Source: Neofusicoccum parvum
Taxonomy: Eukaryota > Ascomycota > Dothideomycetes > Botryosphaeriales > Botryosphaeriaceae
Length of the DNA stretch: 64,000 bases
Assembly (NCBI GenBank): GCA_020912385.1
Contig: CP087214.1
Coordinates: forward strand, 1,736,001-1,800,000
Direction of reading: 5' to 3'
Made by a program: the position numbers and the translations under genes
Shown: positions 33,094 to 44,373 of the stretch, piece by piece
How positions within the stretch are numbered: position 1 is the first letter of the stretch
How the letters are laid out: the number at the start of each line of letters is the position of its first letter
The notes under the pieces: generated by a model
Database searches by the model: none
Told to the model about the DNA's origin: nothing
The model's input: the letters and a program-made list of their open reading frames with translations, nothing else

Positions 33094-36000
33094 TGACAAC
33101 AGTAGGAGCTAGGAGCAGTCGGGGACTTTTCCTGCAGGATCCTTGGTCCCAGTGATAGTGCACAGCATAAGTTTCATCGCCCTGCGAAATACTACCAACA
33201 TGATGCGCCAACGACCAGAAGCCCGGGCGTGCTTGCATGGTGCCGCTCTTCACGGCCCTGGCACTGCCGTGTGTCAAGACCCCACACGAATCAATCCCTG
33301 CAGGGTAAGCTGAAGCTCGATCAAACGGATGCAACCGTGCCGCCTAGTGGATAATCGTCTCAATCCGTCGGGTCTTGACCTGACAGGCGGGCAATCTACT
33401 GACTTTCCTACTTTTACAAGGCACCGCACAAGGAAGGACGTGTGGAATCTCCCGAGCCGTTGCCTATTCCGCTTAAGTTGCTCGCAGGTCTGCTGTACGC
33501 TAGCAGTCCTCTGCTGCCTGACGCAAATCATCACGCTATCAAGGGTCGTACAACCGATTGGTCAAATCAGGACGCCCTGGTTCCTCGACAATGTCCCCGC
33601 AGTCTCGCCGTTACACAACATATTATCACGCCTCCTTCCTGCAGACCACCCCTTGTCAACTTCACATACTTTTCCCACACATTTCCATCCCACAATCTCG
33701 AAAGCATCGAATAACCCAACTTTGAGACTTTTTACGCCATAAATCGACCCCAATATACGAGCCAACGAGCCCATACTACCCTCCAACCGACACTGCCACC
33801 TTTGTGTTCCGAAAGCTCGTTTCAAGGCAGACGTGCAGCTTATGCAACGGGAATAAGAAAAAAAAGAAGTGGAACTCGACCACCAGCACAGAGAGGGCCA
33901 TTGAACTGTGCAGACAGTGCTAACAACTCACCTCCTCGCCTCCCTTGGTCGCACGACATCGAACATGACGGCTCGGCAAGTGGGTCAGTTGCTGATTTCA
34001 ATTCTGTCTGGCAGCTTCTCGTGTCATCTGCCTGCCAGCGGACGAGAATGATGGCGTCAGGTTTACCCATGACTTCCTTGAATCCTGGATCCATCGTCAT
34101 CGACTCCAACCTTCCCATCGGCCCAGGCGAGATCCTGCGGATATCGAGGGCGCCATTGATACAACCCTTGAAGCTTGGTCACTTACGTCCGCTGGGAGTC
34201 GCTTACGAGGGTCCGAACTAAAGGCGCCTTGATGATCAAGTGGGCAGATGCGGTTGGGCTCGACTGGCCCCATGCGAGTCTCATACAAGGCTCTGGACTT
34301 CCTGTGTAGCCATCGTGGCTGACAGAAGATATGGTTACGGCCTTGATTGGATGCCACGTCGGCAAGCATCGAAGACGTTTTGTGGGAGGCAGGCCTCCGC
34401 AGGTCAGTGGAAACTATCCTGGCCCGCTCGGAAGTGGTATGGGCGCTCCCTACCAGTCCTCATCTCACTGCCATTGCCAGGATTACTCTGCTTCCAACGA
34501 CCTTTGAGAGTGGCCACAGCTGAGTTGCAGCAAACATTTCCACTGGCTTGAATGGCTCCAGCTACTGGCAGCGGTCTCCCGCGCAAATGTGAGAGATCAC
34601 TTGCAACTGATTTCAGCCCCTCAATGCACTTCAACAATGCCGCCATACCTGGAGCACAGCTAGCCGCGCGCTGCTGTATCACCTCACGTGCCCAACGCGG
34701 CTAAGCACAGAGCCCAAGCCAGTTAAGCGCATCTGACGAGAACCAGCACACTGCCGGCTTCATCGCCGAGCCAAACCCGGGCATATCACGACCAGCCCCG
34801 GCCTCATAGACTCACTTTACAGGCTGCATGGCGGTTTCCAATAGATTTTATTTCCCGACTCTTCCCCGGAGCTGTGAGTGTGGCGCGTCAACGGTTCAAA
34901 TCCTTTTTGTGCTACTTCGGAAGAGCAGAAGGTGCCTCCGCGTGTAGTCAATCCTAGCCTATGCACGCTGCAGGTTTTCACAAGCGAAGCCAAAGCAATC
35001 GGTGGAAGACATATGCCGATTCGTGTATCTCCCCATGTCAGATCTCCGGGGAGGAGGCCTGACACACCCGTGAAGAGCTGCAGTCAGCCGTGCATTGATC
35101 ATCATTGCCACGTTGACTCGCATCGATCCGAATATGCGGGGCAGTGCGTAGGCTTGCTAGCAATTGATTATGCAAAGGTCGAACGATTTATCGGCCTGCT
35201 TTCCCAGAAAGCTCCTCCGAACGTCTATCAGTTGATGTGCAAGATATCACCGGGCTTTCTTCGCCACGCTTTTATCCTGGACGCCCAGCCCTGGCCTTTA
35301 CTTTAGGTCAGAGGACCCAAACGATAGACTCTAGCGGGATTCTCGAAGGCAGGGTGTGAGGCAGTCTGGCGTTGGTGGCTTGGGGCGCTGGTGTTGCAAA
35401 GGGGCTGCCTTCGTGTTGGGGAGAAGGAATGCGCTTCTGCGCCGGTTGAGGTCAGCAGCTGGCGCGGAGCGGGGGAGAATTTGTTGGTCCTCTCTAAACT
35501 GATCTCGGCGAGCGTTGCTTGATCTTATCGCCGTTTCTGAGCTGCTCGCTATTGCTCGAATGTTGCTGGCGGGGTGGCGGATGAGTGGGAACCTCGTGGT
35601 GGTTCAGATGAGGACTGCGTAGATACAGTTGAGTAGAAGGTGGGCCACGTGGTGAGCTTGTAATTGTAGAAAGGTTTTGGAGGAAGGCGAGTGTTGCTGA
35701 TTTATGATGATTTCTTAAAGCTGTTGGGGTTTGAGCCAGTGGTTGGACTTGGATGTGTTGCATTAGGTAGAGCAATGCTCGACTGGGACCACGGGTATCT
35801 CGTCATAGAGGATAAACGAGTCTGAAGACGTGGCTGAAATGCGCTCTGGCCACTCCGATGTTTTACATGGCAGTGAGGTCTCAAAAGCCGCTGGAATTAT
35901 GATCGAGGGAGTGCACTTGTTTAGATTCACGGAAAGTGAGATGCTGTAGTGAGAGGCAACATTTTCTTCGAGACGCAGAAAATGGGGTAAATTTTGTGGC

Positions 36001-36118
36001 AATGCAAGCCGTGTCTATTTTTAGATAACATCGCAGCCTTGTAATCTCTCTTCGATTCTCCAGATCCTTCGGTTACCTCGCCTTCCGCTACGAATATACT
36101 CTTGAGATAGCCTGTGTG
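33094..36118. other. 3-kb gene-poor stretch before the HET gene
   Basis: No supported gene; scattered short frames on both strands. It is more AT-rich than the flanks from about 33600 on. It contains a tRNA-Arg-like fragment (33337-33392) and a T-arm-like GGTTCAAATCC near 34897; neither folds into a complete tRNA. Confidence 0.45.
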
Positions 36119-38290
36119 ATGCTTTGTCACATATGTGCGGAATTCCTGCGGTCAGCTACGGGCTGGGCTCACCCACAGAGAGTTTGGCAGCTGACCCGAC
36201 GATTCGTGACGAGGACACTTCCAGCTTCTGGCGAACACGACAACGATTACTTTCAGAAACACTACAACACCAACTCCTGGACGCCTAATGACTCTTGTAA
36301 GATATGCCAGCTTATGGTTGCTGCTGCTGCCGAAATACTGGACAACGCAATTACGGACGATCCGGATGGTTTACTGTCTTCTCCACGCGGCTATACTTTA
36401 GGACTCTCAAATTTCCGCAGGACTCAAGTCTACAATATTGTCAAGAATAACCACTTCGCACGAAAGCTCACCGTTTGCTTCCACGGCAGCGAAGAGCGCG
36501 TTGAGCTGGGATATATATATCCTCCGACGTCGGTTCCCATGGACAATTTGGGACCACACCGCAGCCCGGCAGCATCATCGGGTAAAGACTGCGAAAGCAC
36601 ATTCGAACTTGCGACGGCCTGGCTATCTGTTTGCTCATCCCACCATCACAAGTGCAGGAGCGCACAATATTCCAGCAGACTCCCCACTCGTGTCATCAAC
36701 GTCGGGCCAGCGGACGGCTCGGAAGAGCCACGGCTCCAAGAACCCCGACCTGGACAAGAAGAACTTTACATTGCATTGAGCCATTGCTGGGGAAAACTGG
36801 ACGAGTCTCAGAAGCTCACAACAACCACAGCCACCAAAGCTGCCAGGCTCGTGAGCATACCGCTGGCGTCGATGCCCCAAACCTTCAGAGACGCCGTCAC
36901 CATCACCCGCAAGCTTAACATCCGGTACCTGTGGATCGACTCGCTGTGCATCATCCAAGACTCCCACGCAGACTGGGAAGCCGAGGCTGCAAGAATGGCC
37001 GACGTCTACCGCAACGCACATCTTACTGTGGCGGCTTCGCACTCATCCGATAGCACCGGCGGTTGCTTTTCGAACGCGCCGCGGAGAGAAGAGACAACCA
37101 CCGTGTGCCTGCCGCTGAAGAAGGAAGCTCGAGGCCTTTGCTGCTGCCTTCCTTCCACGCACGCCCGCAAGTTCAGAAACCACCTCTTCCTCGTGCCCAG
37201 CCCGCAGCTCACGGGCGGGCGGAGCAACGGCACAGCGCAGCGTGCTCCCCTGCCGCTGGAGACGCGCGCCTGGACGCTGCAGGAGCGCGTGCTCTCGCCG
37301 CGCTTCCTCTCCTTCGAGCAGGGCCAGATAGCGTGGTCGTGCGCCGGGATGACGTGCAACACGGCGGACTCGCAGGGCCTGGTCACGGAGGACCCTTCGT
37401 CCCGCGTGCAGCGCATCCTTTCGCTCTCCTGGTGGGGCAGCGTGCTCGGGCGGCTGGGAAAGCCCGTCGATGCCGCGTCGCTTGCAGGCGCGCACGACGT
37501 CTGGATCACGCTCGTCGAGGACTACAGCCGGCGGCGCTTGACGCGGGAAAGCGACCGGCTGATCGCGATCAAGGGCGTTGCAGATGCGCTGGGTGGCGCG
37601 ACGGGGGACGTGTATCTCGCCGGGCTGTGGAGGCGGTGGCTGTTGGTGGGCTTGGTGTGGTGCGCCGCCGTCGACGGAAACTTCGCTCCAGAACCGTCGC
37701 CGCCCTTCGCGCCGTCCTGGTCTTGGGCTGCGGCTGGAATTCCGGTCACATATCTTGATCTTGCGCGGTTGTTGGGGCGGTTCGAAACTTACATTCCTCT
37801 CGCACGGATCGTGGGAGCGAGAACAGAAGGAACGCCTGCGGCTCAATCGGGTGAGATATTCCTTGAAGGAGACACCAAGGTTTTTTGCCGCGAACAATTG
37901 TCACTCTGCAATATCCGGTCGAGGTTTGAGAATCCAGACCCTGCGAGGGTTGATCATGTCGTCGACTTGGGGCAGCGCATTTTGTTTGATCCGGCTTTCT
38001 GGCGAACTCCAGAGAGCGAGACTCTCGTACTTGCGCTGTTTGCCGATTGTCACCCTCCAGGCTACGTCCTAAGTCTTCTGCTTGTCGAGGCGGAGGGTTG
38101 TCCAGGCTCATTCCGTCGGGTTGGAGTTGCGCAATGGTACGGAAAGACTTGGTTTGGCCGAGACGTGACACCACAGCTCAGGAAGGATGCATGGGCGTTT
38201 AGGGGTGGGGATGTGCCATTCGATGCTTATGCTCGCGGCTGGTATGGTGAGAGCCATCCGACGGAAAAGATCGTCGTTAAAATTATTTAA
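36119..38290 (+). CDS. HET-domain (heterokaryon incompatibility) protein
   Basis: Single exon, 723 residues. I use the ATG at 36119; the GTG just before it is not a likely start. The N-terminus has a CHIC pair and a later CKIC pair, common in the region before HET domains. The HET domain starts at about residue 217 with LYIALSHCWG, continues with SMPQTFRDAVTITRKLNIRY and LWIDSLCIIQDS, and ends near residue 360 (NAHLTVAASHSSDSTGGCFS). Further conserved family blocks follow (ETRAWTLQERVLSPRFLSF; PSWSWAAAG). HET proteins take part in non-self recognition and regulated cell death on hyphal fusion, but most paralogs in a genome have no assigned locus. It sits alone in a gene-poor stretch, as is common for this rapidly evolving family. 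No partner (NACHT or STAND) gene lies nearby. Confidence 0.93.
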   Translation: MLCHICAEFLRSATGWAHPQRVWQLTRRFVTRTLPASGEHDNDYFQKHYNTNSWTPNDSCKICQLMVAAAAEILDNAITDDPDGLLSSPRGYTLGLSNFRRTQVYNIVKNNHFARKLTVCFHGSEERVELGYIYPPTSVPMDNLGPHRSPAASSGKDCESTFELATAWLSVCSSHHHKCRSAQYSSRLPTRVINVGPADGSEEPRLQEPRPGQEELYIALSHCWGKLDESQKLTTTTATKAARLVSIPLASMPQTFRDAVTITRKLNIRYLWIDSLCIIQDSHADWEAEAARMADVYRNAHLTVAASHSSDSTGGCFSNAPRREETTTVCLPLKKEARGLCCCLPSTHARKFRNHLFLVPSPQLTGGRSNGTAQRAPLPLETRAWTLQERVLSPRFLSFEQGQIAWSCAGMTCNTADSQGLVTEDPSSRVQRILSLSWWGSVLGRLGKPVDAASLAGAHDVWITLVEDYSRRRLTRESDRLIAIKGVADALGGATGDVYLAGLWRRWLLVGLVWCAAVDGNFAPEPSPPFAPSWSWAAAGIPVTYLDLARLLGRFETYIPLARIVGARTEGTPAAQSGEIFLEGDTKVFCREQLSLCNIRSRFENPDPARVDHVVDLGQRILFDPAFWRTPESETLVLALFADCHPPGYVLSLLLVEAEGCPGSFRRVGVAQWYGKTWFGRDVTPQLRKDAWAFRGGDVPFDAYARGWYGESHPTEKIVVKII

Positions 38291-39366
38291 AATGTTGAGT
38301 TGAGGAACATGAAGGGACATATGGAATACATAGGAGTTACTGTATAGAGGAAGAACGATTCGAGAGTGCAGACATAAGGAGCAGATTCAATTGGCCAGGG
38401 ACTTCCAATCGCGGAGCTTCAACTTGAGTTACTCTTTCTCGATCTTACCTCATGTGCTTGCGATACCGAAACAGTAAAGCAGTATCTAAATACTCACATT
38501 TTCCCAAGACCAAATTCAATAGCGGGGGATCAGACGCTTACACGTAAGCAACAGGCACAACGTTCAAAAGAGCGCCCCTTTTCCGCTGGGATGCCGATAT
38601 TTCCGCCCAACAAAATGAACATCTCCGCGGAGAAGTCACTGACTCGTATTGCAAACCAGGAAACACATGTGTGCGCGCAGGAATGTCTTCTCAACAATAA
38701 CACGAAGATGATGACGTATCCTCGAATAAAAGAAGAAGGGAGTTACGCACTATTGAGTAGACCCTGCTGCGCAGAGATCGGCCGGAAAATGTCTAGGTTC
38801 GGCTCCGCACCTCACGAGCCATTTTACTAAACATCTTAGCATTTACGGTGGGTGTTCTTTTAGAATCCAATGCATAGGTACGCTAAAGAGCATAGTCTTG
38901 GCTGAAGACGGCGTGCCAGCCAACGGGGAAGCTTTACCAGGTCCGGGGTAGCGGAAGGGCTGAGGGTGCAGCATAAACAACCTCGGGTGTGTGCGGGGCC
39001 CTCTGACTCAACATAAACGGAGCTGACACATGCGGACGTTCTCCCATTTCCTTTCGGCTGAGTGAGTTGAAAGAAACCTTGTCAAGACCTCTTCCACACT
39101 ATAAAACACACCAGAAAGCCAACACAGTGGGAGAGCGGACATTGCACCCGGCCTCAAGTGCATTTCTTTGGAACCTACCACACATATCAACGGCACCAGA
39201 ACACTTTAGCCCTGATTCGAATCTATAATCCCGGAACGTTGCTCGGAAATCCCAGGCTCCATCCCAAGTCAGAAAGGACACCAGACCAGCCCGTCGGGGA
39301 TAATCTCGAGAAAATCCACAAACATTTCTACCCAGAACTATTGAGCACAGCTACGCGCCGCATTAG
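38291..39366 (+). promoter_or_regulatory. Spacer with TATA box of the nitronate monooxygenase gene
   Basis: About 1.1 kb. A clear TATAAAA at 39100-39106 lies 260 nt before the ATG at 39367, in the correct orientation. The remainder is AT-richer, with no supported gene. Confidence 0.6.
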
Positions 39367-40419
39367 ATGTCCCGAATCGCCGCAATGGCGTCGATTCTTC
39401 AGAAGAGATACCCGTGGACTCAAGCTCCATTGGTCATCAACGGCCCCATGGGTGGTTTTGCTGGCCCTGAGCTCGCGGCCAGCGTCACCAACGCTGGCGG
39501 CCTGGGTTTTATCGCGGGAGGTTATGACCTGAGCAAGCTGCCAGGCCAAGTTGCGGAATTTCGAAAATTGGTTCCCTCGAACAACGGCGCGGTGCTCCCG
39601 GTCGGCCTTGGATTTCTCTGCTTCGGATGCTCTATCGACGACGCCGTTGAGGTCATAGCGGAAACAAAACCCGCTGCTGCGTGGCTCTTTGCTGCGAACA
39701 ACCTTGCTGACTATGCGCCTTGGGCGCAACGAATTCGCGCGGCCAGTCCAGACACGGCGATTTGGATCCAGACCGGTAGCGTCGCAGCGGCGCTCGAGAT
39801 CGCGCGAACCGCGAAGCCAGATGCCCTCGTTATGCAAGGACTTGATGCTGGCGGCCATGGCCTCGAAAAGGGCGCCAGTATCATTTCACTACTCCCGGAG
39901 GCTGCGGATGCGCTACAGGAAGCAGGTTTTGATGCGATTCCTCTGGCTGCTGCGGGTGGGATTGTTGATGCACGCGGTGCTGCTGCTGCGCTGACCCTCG
40001 GGGCTTCTGGAGTGGTCATGGGAACAAGATTCCTGGCTAGCAGTGAAGTAAAGCATCCAGGGTATCAAAGAGCGATTTTGGCGGGGCAGGATGGCGGGCA
40101 GGTTACCACACGGTCCAAGGTCTTCGACGAGGCGAAGGCTGAAGGAAACAATTGGCCAGTGCTGTACGACGGACGAGGCCTCGTGAACAAGACGTATGAG
40201 GACTTCATTGGCGGCAAAACGATTGAGGAGGTTCGGAAACTGCATGGAGAAGCCTTGAAAGGCAAAGACGCCGGGTTTGGTGAGGAGGAGAAGAGGGTCA
40301 CGATCTGGGCCGGCACGGGCATTGGACTGGTCAGAAACGTGCTGCCCGCCGGCAAGATCGTGGAGGAAGTGCGTGAAGGAGTGAAGAAGGTGCTCGGCAA
40401 TCTCCAGGCTCAGGTGTAG
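39367..40419 (+). CDS. Nitronate monooxygenase (2-nitropropane dioxygenase family)
   Basis: Single exon, 350 residues. The N-terminal FMN-barrel signature is clear (PLVINGPMGGFAGPELAASV, TNAGGLGFIAGGYD). The active-site segment MQGLDAGGHGLEKGASI carries the family's catalytic His at 164. The phosphate-binding part AAAGGIVDARGAAAALTLGA with SGVVMGTRFLASSE completes the TIM-barrel FMN site. The length matches the fungal class. These enzymes oxidise alkyl nitronates, including propionate 3-nitronate, to aldehydes or ketones, usually seen as detoxification. An alternative start at Met7 (MASILQKR) is possible. Confidence 0.93.
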   Translation: MSRIAAMASILQKRYPWTQAPLVINGPMGGFAGPELAASVTNAGGLGFIAGGYDLSKLPGQVAEFRKLVPSNNGAVLPVGLGFLCFGCSIDDAVEVIAETKPAAAWLFAANNLADYAPWAQRIRAASPDTAIWIQTGSVAAALEIARTAKPDALVMQGLDAGGHGLEKGASIISLLPEAADALQEAGFDAIPLAAAGGIVDARGAAAALTLGASGVVMGTRFLASSEVKHPGYQRAILAGQDGGQVTTRSKVFDEAKAEGNNWPVLYDGRGLVNKTYEDFIGGKTIEEVRKLHGEALKGKDAGFGEEEKRVTIWAGTGIGLVRNVLPAGKIVEEVREGVKKVLGNLQAQV

Positions 40420-41796
40420 CAGACCTCCGAGCATCTCCTGATTTTGCGACCTATGACGACAAGTGAGCACATGGATAATCAACGTGCAAGTAAGTTAAGG
40501 AGCATTAGATGGACGACTGGTGGCGGGCGGTCGACGCCTGGTTGCTTCTTTAGGTAATTCTGCGCACGAATGTCATAATTGTGGGTCCGAAACGTTCGTG
40601 GTCATAGCTTCATTGCTGCGTGCGCGTCATGGGGAGCATCAGACAGGTACAGACGGAAGCTGTGGCTGGAGGCAAGCCCGGCGCGCAAAAGATGAAGCAT
40701 CCGCTGGGAGATGTTGGGCACTCAGCCGTCACGGCTTGCGTGTCTGGATGAATGTCTCGGTCTGCTGTACGTTCGCGGGGCGTGTTTCCTTCGCATTAGC
40801 CATGGGCTGCGACGGGCGAGCGCGAGTGCTGGGGCGCGGCGGTGAGGCGGAGATTGAGTCGCTGTGAGCAGGCTGGATGTTTCGGGCGCACAGTCGGGCG
40901 TCGCAGGAGGTTGAGGTGTTATAGGCCGGAGTGACGTTTGCCAATGGATTCCGGGTGGAGTGGAGCTTGGATCACCTTCGCTTGCGTGGATCACGCGGGT
41001 GTGCCCCGTCCGCCGGCGCTGTGCTGGGCGGCCACCAGCTCGCGCGAAATGGAGCCAGAGCCGCGAGACACCTGCGCTGGCGCGGGCGCAACGTGTCTGG
41101 CCTCGACGGGCAGCGCGGGCAGTGGTGGATTTATCGAGCTGTGCGGCGGCCAGGCAGCGCGGGAAGCGTGCGCGGTGGCTGGGGAATCGGCTAGTGCGCG
41201 GACGCGCAGCCAATGGGAGCCGGCGTTGCTGGGCCAGCAGAGCAGGTCGCCAGCCCCGGAAGCTGCAACGCAGGGAACCGCCACGACGCTGCAGCTGTGA
41301 GCCTCGCCGTTCTCTCTCGCTCCTCAAGCGTACCAGCTGACGACACCTCTCTGCCCAAGTCGCCCTCCAGGCTCCCCCCGACGAGCGCAACACCCGCGCG
41401 ACACCGCGACCGCCCTCCACGCGCCCCACCGACCTGTTCCGCCATTGTCGGGCATGCTCCACACCTCCGCCGCCCGCTCCTCCGTCATCCGCACTGCGCC
41501 TACCTCCGCGGCCCTCACCACTTGCGCTTGAGGCGCTTTCAGCCTCTGCGCCTCCCCACGTTTTGCACGACCGTTACGATTCTTCTTGTGCTTTTTCTGT
41601 GTACATTGTTCTTCTTTGCCAGCCGTTCCAGCCAGCGTGATTGCCCGACGGCACTGCACATACAGACAGCGTACCAGCAGATTTAATGCGCTAGATTTCC
41701 TCCGTTTGCACGCCCCCATTCATCGCATACCGGCCTATCCCGCGCCATTTGCGCTCTCGCTCTCGCCATCGCCGTCTTCTATCCGAGTCGTCCACC
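40420..41796 (+). other. Intergenic: promoter of the b561-type gene
   Basis: 1.4 kb with no supported gene. The last ~450 nt before 41797 are C/T-rich and low in G, as in a transcribed leader. Open frames here are shadows of GC-rich sequence. Confidence 0.45.
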
Positions 41797-44373
41797 ATGT
41801 CAACAGACGGGCTTGCGCCTGCGGGCAGCAGCCAATACTCCTCCGGCACCATGTATGTCGGCGACGGCACCTGGGACTCGGAGCGCAACACCTTCCTGCT
41901 ACCAAATCTTATGGGCCTGAACTTCGATACCATGCGCTACAACGGTAAGCTTCCTTTGGTTCTCCCGGCACATCCAAGCCGAACTAATAAGTCCGCAGGC
42001 ATGGGGAACCGCTTCAAAGACCTCCCGGGATACAAGTCAATCGTAGTAGGCCACGGAGTCGTCGCCGCAATTACTTTTCTTGGAATCGTACCAGCCGCCA
42101 TCTTCATGGCCCGCTTTTACCACCGAAGCCCACGCTTGGCTCTGCGCATGCATATTTGGCTCCAGATCTTGACTGTGTTGCTGACCACCGTGGTTTTCAC
42201 ACTGGGCTGGTTCGCTGTTGGTCCAGAGAGAAGCCTGACAAACCCGCACCACGGGATTGGGTTGGCCATCTATGTCATCGTTCTGGTCCAGGCTATCGGC
42301 GGCGGTCTCATACACCACAGAGAGAAAGGCAGAGAACGGTTCAAAATCCCCTTGAAACTAATGGTTAGTATGCCCTGTGCTATTTCCAGGTTCTTGGCTA
42401 ATTTCAATACCCAGATGCACCAATGGCTCGGACGAGCCATTGCGATTCTTGGTTTTGTCCAAATTGCCCTGGGCCTCACGCTCTGGGGCTCTCCCAAGTA
42501 TCTCTTTATACTCTACGCTCTCTGGGGATTCGTGCTCCTCCTGTTCTACTTCGTTCTGTCATACAGGAATCTCCCAGTAGGAGCATTCGATGACGATGGG
42601 ACGTACATCTCCGATTATACGTCCGTGACGGAGGACAGGCATAGTCGGCGGAGTCATGGGCGTGGTCTCGGTGCATTGGCTGCTGCTGGAGCAGCGGGAG
42701 CAGGGTTGGCAGCACTCAGGAGGAGGTCGCAGAGCAGACGACGCCCTGAAGTGCAGTCTGAACAGCAAACAGTCCTCAGCTCACGACCCCCTACTTCACA
42801 CCACAGACCTGGATCCCGCCATGACCATGAAGAGTCATATATGGAAGAGAAGTATTCCGAGGATGGCCATCGCCGTGGTCATACGTGGCGTGACAGGTTC
42901 TTGGGTGCTACTGCGGGTCTTGGAGCGCTCGCCGCCGTGAAAGGTCTATTCAACCGCCGGAAGCGTGAAGAGGATAGCAGTGTTGTCAGTAGCTACGCAC
43001 ACGCACCTGGAGGAGCAACTTCCGTCACACAAACAGACCTGAGCAGGGTGGAAGAAGGCAGAGCACCGACCTCTCCTGGCACCCCTGCTGACCGTTACAG
43101 ACGGACTCAAGAGAGTGAAGTAGCGGAGGATGCTGCTCTCTCCGGGAGTCCGATTCGCAGGCCTGGCCCCCGTACTAGGAGAAGCGGAGATTCTATCGAC
43201 TCGTACGACAGCAGGGAAAGTTGGGAAAGTCTTCGTGATGAGCAGCCTGACAGCGGCCACGGCCTTCGCAATGGAATTGCAGCGCTTGGCGTCCTCGGAT
43301 TCATCAAGCACAAGCTGGGTCAGCGGAAGAAGCGTTCAGAAGAGTCGAGAGTGGAGGAGATGCGGCAGCAGGAGATGGAGAACGAACGGATTGCACGGGC
43401 GAACAGCTCGCAGCGAAAGTTCACTGGAGATGGGACACCTCTGAGAGCACCCATGAGACGTTTCTCGGATGGGACTGAAAGCGCGCTCGACTACAGGGGA
43501 AGCAACCCCGAGCTTTCGCGCCACTCGCTCCCACGCCCTGGTCCGATCACGCCCCAACGACCCACAATGGGAAGCAGGATCGATACGGTCGGTGAAGGCA
43601 CCCACCACGCAACTGGCGTACCTCCACCGCCGCACGATCCTCTGCCCGTGCCCATTGGCGGAATGTACGCGGACTCGGACTCAGAGCTCTATGCATCTCC
43701 AAGTAGGCGTCCTCACCGCCGCCACTCTAAGCGTGACGCAACATTGGCTGGCACAGGAGCCGCAGTAGCCGGGGCAGCAGCGGCGTCGCGACGACCTCAC
43801 AGTCGGCCACGGCCCCAGAGCAGCGACACTAATATTACGTCGCCACCTGTATCCGTGAAGGTCAAGATGCACAAAGATGGCCGCCACGTCACCCTGCGCC
43901 GTCTAAACGAGGCGGAAGCAGCAGCCGAGCGAGATGCGCGGCGGCGCGAGCGCAGGCGAGCAGGCAGTTTGAGCTCCGTGAGCGGTGACGAGCGATGGCG
44001 GCGAACAGAGAGGATGGAAGCACAGCAGGCAGCGGAGATGGAGGAGAGGCAGCATCACCCCGCTACCTCGCAGGCGGAGTCAACAGTGCCTTCTCTCCCA
44101 GTGATGGATCAGCCGCTCCCGGGACCGCCGCAGGGCCCTCCACCTGTGCCGAAGCACCAGCAGTCGTCTCCACAGTCGGCAACAAATCTGCCGCCGCCGC
44201 CGGGCACTGTGAGCGGACTTGGCAGCGGAATCGGCAGCGGAGGCAGCCCCTTCAGTCCATCCGGCACGGAGCAGAGCAATTACGACAGCAACCGGCGGCG
44301 GCGTAGGGCGGAGCGGGCGCAGGCTAGGCTAGCAAGAGGCGGCGGTGCAGGGAGTAGGGTGGAGTTCACCTAG
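41797..44373 (+). CDS. Cytochrome b561 / ferric reductase-type membrane protein with long disordered tail
   Basis: Three exons: 41797-41944, 41999-42363 and 42415-44373; 823 residues. The ATG at 41797 has an excellent context (CCACCATGTC). Intron 1 (54 nt, GTAAGC, branch CTAAT, CAG) and intron 2 (51 nt, GTTAGT, branch CTAAT, CAG) are divisible by three and stop-free, so the unspliced frame also stays open. Splicing gives MRYNGMGNRFKDL and KIPLKLMMHQWLGRAI. Five hydrophobic segments follow in the first ~260 residues (e.g. VVAAITFLGIVPAAIFMARF; WLQILTVLLTTVVFTLGWFA; LGRAIAILGFVQIALGLTLW). Several His at helix ends (GHGVV, RMHIW, HHGIG, HHRE, MHQW) suit haem coordination in cytochrome b561 proteins, which move electrons across membranes. 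The remaining ~560 residues are Ser/Arg/Pro-rich with short Ala/Gly hydrophobic patches, probably cytosolic and disordered. Confidence 0.87.
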   Translation: MSTDGLAPAGSSQYSSGTMYVGDGTWDSERNTFLLPNLMGLNFDTMRYNGKLPLVLPAHPSRTNKSAGMGNRFKDLPGYKSIVVGHGVVAAITFLGIVPAAIFMARFYHRSPRLALRMHIWLQILTVLLTTVVFTLGWFAVGPERSLTNPHHGIGLAIYVIVLVQAIGGGLIHHREKGRERFKIPLKLMVSMPCAISRFLANFNTQMHQWLGRAIAILGFVQIALGLTLWGSPKYLFILYALWGFVLLLFYFVLSYRNLPVGAFDDDGTYISDYTSVTEDRHSRRSHGRGLGALAAAGAAGAGLAALRRRSQSRRRPEVQSEQQTVLSSRPPTSHHRPGSRHDHEESYMEEKYSEDGHRRGHTWRDRFLGATAGLGALAAVKGLFNRRKREEDSSVVSSYAHAPGGATSVTQTDLSRVEEGRAPTSPGTPADRYRRTQESEVAEDAALSGSPIRRPGPRTRRSGDSIDSYDSRESWESLRDEQPDSGHGLRNGIAALGVLGFIKHKLGQRKKRSEESRVEEMRQQEMENERIARANSSQRKFTGDGTPLRAPMRRFSDGTESALDYRGSNPELSRHSLPRPGPITPQRPTMGSRIDTVGEGTHHATGVPPPPHDPLPVPIGGMYADSDSELYASPSRRPHRRHSKRDATLAGTGAAVAGAAAASRRPHSRPRPQSSDTNITSPPVSVKVKMHKDGRHVTLRRLNEAEAAAERDARRRERRRAGSLSSVSGDERWRRTERMEAQQAAEMEERQHHPATSQAESTVPSLPVMDQPLPGPPQGPPPVPKHQQSSPQSATNLPPPPGTVSGLGSGIGSGGSPFSPSGTEQSNYDSNRRRRRAERAQARLARGGGAGSRVEFT

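Noticed and set aside
34860..34925. T-arm-like GGTTCAAATCC, possible tRNA
   Set aside because: The acceptor stem and D-arm cannot be formed from the preceding 70 nt; T-stem has mismatches.
37043..37897. 284-residue minus-strand frame inside the HET gene
   Set aside because: Antisense shadow of GC-rich HET coding sequence; Arg/Pro-rich and without motif.
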